A stretch of 17,234 bases of DNA from the NCBI GenBank assembly GCA_964508705.1, contig CAZDUS010000043.1, positions 1-17,234 on the forward strand, given 5' to 3'. The DNA is from CAZDUS01 sp964508705. Lineage in GTDB: Bacteria > Verrucomicrobiota > Kiritimatiellia > CAIKKV01 > CAITUY01. Shown here in pieces: positions 15,754-17,234 of the stretch (position 1 is the stretch's first letter; the number at the start of each line of letters is the position of its first letter). A program made the position numbers and the translations under genes. The notes under the pieces were generated by a model. It saw nothing but the letters and a program-made list of their open reading frames with translations, made no database searches and was not told the origin of the DNA.

Positions 15754-15793
15754 GTAAATGGACCACAACAGCACAACAAGCGGGTTTCCGACC

Positions 15794-16033
15794 TTACGCC
15801 TTTTTACGCCTGTTCTTTTTAAAGCATCGCTCGTGTCGAGCAAACATATCGGCGAGTGTTTCTGCCGTTTGGACTTTAAGCCAGTCCACCTGATCAACAA
15901 CATCCCGCTTCCGAACGTCGGCAAACGGGCAGTCCTTTGGCTTTGAACGCAAGGAACAATCAAACATCAATGGAATACAGCGTCGCCGCAGGTCCATCAA
16001 CTCTTCATCGCTGTTACCTTGGATTCGCGCCAC
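15794..16033 (-). CDS. Small Cys/His-containing protein of unknown function
   Basis: I cannot name this 79-aa protein. It begins with GTG at 16033, supported by a strong SD (GAGGAGGAG ending a few bases upstream), so translation is likely real. It is soluble, strongly charged, and ends in a basic tail (KKNRRKKA). Cysteines and one histidine are arranged as C19, C26, C35 and H67-x2-C70, in DCSLRSKPKDCPFADVR and ARHERCF; this could be a metal site, but no known zinc-finger spacing is matched. The middle (~44-66), with VDWLKVQTAETLADMF, is predicted helical. It starts 33 bases after the XRE regulator gene and is surely in one operon with it, so a regulator-associated role is the simplest guess. 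Confidence 0.75.
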   Translation of the reverse strand: MARIQGNSDEELMDLRRRCIPLMFDCSLRSKPKDCPFADVRKRDVVDQVDWLKVQTAETLADMFARHERCFKKNRRKKA

Positions 16034-16066
16034 GATCTCTCCTCCTCGACAATGAAAGCATTGTCT

Positions 16067-16453
16067 TTATTGGCGATCCACATCAACGGCGCCTGAAATC
16101 GCTTTTTGCTCTTCAATAATTTCCGTAAACGACAGCTTCCCGCACGCGCTCTCCGGGTTCTTGAAAAACCGGCATATCGGCAAACCAGCGTAGGTGGCAA
16201 TCGCGTCAAGATTCTCCGCATTCGGAAACCTCTTGCCCGCCTCCCATAGACAATACGTGGATTCGTCCACCCCAACGTCACCCGCAACAACCTTCATCGA
16301 AAGGTCTCTCCTAGTTCGCCACGCCCTTAAATTCTTTGCAAACGTCTCCCTGATGTTTTGCCCATCAGGAGAGCCGTTTTTAATCGTTGTCAATTCGCCA
16401 CCCACACAAGGTGTATGTAAATGCTGACCATTAATGGAATCTTCTTGCTTCAT
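16067..16453 (-). CDS. XRE/Cro-CI-type helix-turn-helix regulator
   Basis: The 128-aa protein has a non-conserved N-terminal tail (1-33) and one HTH_3 domain at ~35-95: TFAKNLRAWRTRRDLSMKVVAGDVGVDESTYCLWEAGKRFPNAENLDAIATYAGLP shows the usual pattern, with the recognition helix around VDESTYCLWEAGKRFP. A short C-terminal tail (96-128) holds two Cys (C94, C104) and may serve dimerisation or sensing. I use ATG 16453; GGGAGGA lies upstream but with a long spacing of about 13, and an in-frame GTG at 16483 is possible. It is the first gene of a two-gene unit with the 79-aa protein, and a palindromic site 58-79 bases upstream fits autoregulation. It could be an antitoxin-type or phage-like regulator, but no toxin partner is recognised. 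Confidence 0.88.
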   Translation of the reverse strand: MKQEDSINGQHLHTPCVGGELTTIKNGSPDGQNIRETFAKNLRAWRTRRDLSMKVVAGDVGVDESTYCLWEAGKRFPNAENLDAIATYAGLPICRFFKNPESACGKLSFTEIIEEQKAISGAVDVDRQ

Positions 16454-16510
16454 ATAGAAAGGCTGTCCTCCCTGCCGAGACACCTATACAGGAAATTTCG
16501 GTCTTTCGCT

Positions 16511-16532
16511 CTTTGTGCATTTTTGCACAAAG
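16511..16532 (-). promoter_or_regulatory. Palindromic candidate operator upstream of the XRE gene
   Basis: CTTTGTGCA and TGCACAAAG are perfect 9-bp arms around a 4-base spacer. Dyads of this size are normal binding sites for XRE-type dimers. It lies 58 bases before the regulator's ATG. A TTGACT (a possible -35) overlaps its upstream edge on the minus strand at 16530-16535, but I see no good -10. No U tract follows, so it is not a terminator for the NUDIX gene upstream. The rest of 16454-16680 shows nothing else I can call. Confidence 0.55.
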
Positions 16533-16680
16533 TCAAGTAAGCGCAATCTAATTGAGTAGAATCGTTAATAACTCAGCAGGGCATTACGGAATCTCGCTTG
16601 GTTTTAGACTTCTCTAACGGCCTAACTGCCGAACAACCAAATATCCTTGGCGTTCTTTATTAGGCTCCGGCAAGCGCAGA

Positions 16681-17232
16681 TCAGGCACCCGATCTCTTCT
16701 TCCCGACATCCATCTCCCCTCCGAGCATTTGATCGCCATCAAACAGGAACCGCCCGACAAACCTGCGCCCTTCCAGTAATAGCGGCATCCAAATCCGATC
16801 ATCCGCCCACATCTCGTGATATGGAATAGCACCCACCGGAAACCAATAAGGAATCGCTTCTTCTGTCTCTTTCGGCACCCCTTCAACCCCCGTGGCTGTA
16901 AAAACATAACCATGAATCGAATGTCCGTCCGCAAATTGGAACTTCAACTCACCAGCCTCACAAACTCCCGCTGGTGTCACCAGAATCTCCTCCTGCACTT
17001 CCCTGATGGCCGCCTGCACCGGAGTCTCTCCCGCTTCAATCCGCCCGCCGGGCCCATTGAACTTTCCAGCGCCAAGCCCCTTCTTCTTGCGAATCAACAG
17101 CACCTGACCATCCCGTAGAATCATCATCAGTGTGGCCCGCTCCTTCGGCTCCCAATCAGCCCAGTTAATGTCGGAATATTTTGTCACGTCCTGATTTCCG
17201 TTTGACACTTTCTTGTTACTCGACATGTTCAT
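16681..17232 (-). CDS. NUDIX hydrolase, MTH1/NUDT1-like (oxidised dNTP pyrophosphatase)
   Basis: The protein (up to 183 aa) would hydrolyse nucleoside triphosphates, most likely oxidised purine dNTPs such as 8-oxo-dGTP, protecting the nucleotide pool. The Nudix box is complete: GGRIEAGETPVQAAIREVQEE (~62-82), fitting GX5EX7REUXEE. Beyond the box it resembles animal MTH1 more than E. coli MutT: GLGAGKFNGPGG before the box (MTH1 has GFGAGRWNGFGG), and later WFPVGAIPYHEMWADDRIWMPLLLEGRRF, which includes the paired aspartates that read the base in MTH1. Residues 1-28 are an extra polar N-terminal tail. Two ATGs occur near the window edge (17232, 17226) and the true start may be further upstream, outside. 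No partner gene is seen downstream; the next gene is 227 bases away and probably separate. Confidence 0.92.
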   Translation of the reverse strand: MNMSSNKKVSNGNQDVTKYSDINWADWEPKERATLMMILRDGQVLLIRKKKGLGAGKFNGPGGRIEAGETPVQAAIREVQEEILVTPAGVCEAGELKFQFADGHSIHGYVFTATGVEGVPKETEEAIPYWFPVGAIPYHEMWADDRIWMPLLLEGRRFVGRFLFDGDQMLGGEMDVGKKRSGA

Positions 17233-17234
17233 GA

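Noticed and set aside
15663..15779. An N-terminal extension of nqrB containing CCC and CRHC
   Set aside because: It lies in the intergenic hairpin region, has no SD, and does not look like the N-terminus of this family. ATG 15662 gives the expected start shortly before the first membrane helix.
16511..16532. The CTTTGTGCA dyad as a terminator of the NUDIX gene
   Set aside because: No U tract follows on the minus strand. Its place upstream of an XRE regulator fits an operator better.
16619..16665. Possible integron attC site (GCCTAAC ... ATTAGGC)
   Set aside because: The outer boxes match only partly, the inner boxes are not convincing, and no integrase or gene-cassette array is nearby.
1..17234. 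CRISPR array, tRNA, rRNA or transposase gene
   Set aside because: No regularly spaced direct repeats, cloverleaf with conserved tRNA bases, rRNA stretch or transposase motif was seen on either strand. The repeats present are short palindromes and heptads.

Overview
This window looks like chromosomal DNA from an environmental or gut Gram-negative bacterium. The best guess is the PVC group (Kiritimatiellota, Lentisphaerota or Verrucomicrobiota). Pointers to this are a giant exported RHS/YD-repeat protein with a Cys-rich N-terminal segment of the kind I associate with Verrucomicrobia-like genomes, an NQR-type sodium pump, and intergenic spaces full of palindromic repeats. The assignment is inference; there is no rRNA or marker phylogeny here. 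All convincing genes but one lie on the minus strand. No tRNA, rRNA, CRISPR array or transposase was found.

Layout from left to right. (1) Bases 1-5723, minus: the first ~1,907 codons of an exported RHS-repeat protein. The reading frame is open to the window edge, which falls inside the RHS core hallmark, so any C-terminal toxin or tip domain lies outside. (2) 6008-7179, minus: a lipoprotein parvulin-type peptidyl-prolyl isomerase with a strong Shine-Dalgarno (SD) sequence and a textbook intrinsic terminator. (3) 7341-7425: a palindromic repeat, then a lone FkbM-type methyltransferase (7459-8184, minus). (4) 8338-9734, minus: overlapping hisH-hisF, encoding the two halves of imidazole glycerol phosphate synthase, with catalytic residues intact. 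(5) 9814-11040, plus: a secreted protein joining ankyrin and MORN repeats, followed by a repeat cluster. (6) 11158-15662, minus: a sodium-pumping NADH:quinone oxidoreductase cluster, nqrB-nqrC-nqrD-nqrE-nqrF, plus a conserved-looking 156-aa gene of unknown function that overlaps or abuts nqrF. (7) 15794-16453, minus: an XRE-type regulator and a 79-aa Cys/His-rich protein, with a palindromic candidate operator upstream. (8) 16681-17232, minus: a NUDIX hydrolase resembling MTH1/NUDT1, whose start is at the window edge.

How the genes work together. The Nqr subunits would form a membrane complex taking electrons from NADH (NqrF: FAD and 2Fe-2S), through the membrane Fe centre held by NqrD/NqrE cysteines, to covalent FMNs on NqrC and NqrB, coupled to sodium export. 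No nqrA or rnfC is present upstream of nqrB. The positions there are taken by the XRE/79-aa pair, and the B and C subunits have the short, Rnf-like length. The lipoprotein PPIase would help fold exported proteins, and the large secreted RHS and ANK-MORN proteins are possible clients (inference only).

The most interesting material is the nqrA-less cluster with its uncharacterised 156-aa partner, the ambiguous Cys-rich NqrC N-terminus encoded inside nqrB, the palindromes placed within and between nqr genes, and the XRE/79-aa pair.
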